Shown here: in pieces, positions 32,085-32,369 of the stretch
Numbering within the stretch: position 1 is the first letter of the stretch
Layout: each line of letters starts with the position of its first letter
Source: Treponema sp.
Lineage (GTDB): Bacteria > Spirochaetota > Spirochaetia > Treponematales > Breznakiellaceae
Direction of reading: 5' to 3'
DNA: 32,369 nucleotides
Assembly: GCA_031290455.1 (NCBI GenBank)
Contig: JAITNP010000211.1
Span: forward strand, 1 to 32,369
Position numbers and translations under genes: made by a program
Notes under the pieces: generated by a model
What the model saw: the letters and a program-made list of their open reading frames with translations, nothing else
The model's database searches: none
Told to the model about the DNA's origin: nothing

Positions 32085-32369
32085 TCACCATGGACTTGGG
32101 TTACTTGAATCCAAAGGTCTCCTGATTTCTGCTTCACTGGTAATGCCTTGTCTGATAAGCTCCAAGACTTGATCAACGCCTTCCGCCTTGCCTTTCACCT
32201 TTCCTCTCGCCTCGCCTTCCGCAATACCTTCCACCCAGCCGTCCGCCTTGCTCACTTTAAGGGCGGTATCCAAATTCCATTCAGTTACTAACATATTTAT
32301 GACCTCCGATCCATGTAAATATAAGAAATCTCTCAAGATATTGTGTTCTATACAGTATCTCACAGCCGC
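32085..32369 (-). CDS. Rpn-family (PD-(D/E)XK) nuclease/transposase-like protein, C-terminal part
   Basis: The frame is open to the window edge and reads AVRYCIEHNILRDFLYLHGSEVINMLVTEWNLDTALKVSKADGWVEGIAEGEARGKVKGKAEGVDQVLELIRQGITSEAEIRR. This is the typical C-terminal third of Rpn-type proteins: YCIEHNIL..FL..HGSEV.NML..EWN followed by an EG/KG repeat helix. The PD-(D/E)XK nuclease core would lie beyond the window. The last residues (PLDSSNPSPW) look unlike the family end and may reflect a late frameshift. Full-length members are about 300 residues and often multicopy. Confidence 0.75.
   Translation of the reverse strand, partial: AAVRYCIEHNILRDFLYLHGSEVINMLVTEWNLDTALKVSKADGWVEGIAEGEARGKVKGKAEGVDQVLELIRQGITSEAEIRRPLDSSNPSPW

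Noticed and set aside
1-32369. CRISPR arrays, tRNA and rRNA genes
   Set aside because: No regularly spaced repeats, and no cloverleaf or rRNA sequence was recognised by eye; a tRNAscan or Infernal run would be decisive.

Overview
The window looks like chromosomal DNA of a spirochaete of the Treponema group, most likely a termite-gut-type treponeme. This is inferred from gene content and protein style, not from a database match. Pointers are a Rho factor with a long Arg/Gly-rich N-terminal extension, a bactofilin, a chemoreceptor, substrate-binding proteins whose signal peptides end in AGGKKE-like sequence, decayed HicB and YefM-type antitoxins, and an Rpn-family nuclease fragment. Base composition is moderately GC-rich, with some clearly AT-richer patches.

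Layout. (1) 1-7312, plus strand: the tail of a DeoR regulator, then a 2-oxo acid dehydrogenase operon in the order E2, E3, fused E1 alpha-beta, closed by a SrlD-like short-chain dehydrogenase with an unfamiliar N-terminal domain. A stand-alone RlmK-like methyltransferase follows. (2) 8340-11611, plus: a CsgG/LpoB-like lipoprotein with its own strong promoter, then a complete polar amino acid ABC importer. (3) 11660-12946, plus: HflX. (4) 12936-19483, minus: a long housekeeping run read from a 56-residue zinc-ribbon protein (missing from the ORF track) through S20, an HU-like protein, Lnt, a response regulator, bactofilin, PncC/CinA-C, Rho and L31. (5) 19677-21838: an RluA-type pseudouridine synthase converging on FolC. 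(6) 21965-24443, plus: a NitT/TauT-type ABC importer. (7) 24444-25533: a gene-poor patch of remnants (YefM/Txe-type toxin-antitoxin, HicB-type antitoxin, an unrecognised broken ORF and a 129-bp inverted-repeat element). (8) 25534-28561, minus: MurG, CvpA-like protein and a DNA polymerase III delta-prime-like protein. (9) 28705-31872, plus: a chemoreceptor of mosaic composition and methylaspartate ammonia-lyase. (10) 31873-32369: a long imperfect hairpin and the C-terminus of an Rpn-family protein running off the window.

How the parts fit. The first operon would turn a 2-oxo acid (pyruvate is the default guess) into an acyl-CoA plus NADH, and its last gene suggests a link to polyol or polyol-phosphate oxidation under a sugar-phosphate-responsive regulator. 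The two ABC importers and methylaspartate ammonia-lyase suggest scavenging and use of amino acids. The minus-strand blocks serve translation, transcription termination and envelope building.

The points most worth a second look are the dehydrogenase operon with its fused E1 and odd SDR, the zinc-ribbon protein next to S20, several start codons sitting at leaderless distance from a -10 box (folC is the strongest case), G9 tracts inside lnt and murG, and the remnant patch at 24.4-25.5 kb. I did not find a CRISPR array, rRNA, tRNA, an intact transposase or an obviously novel defence system.
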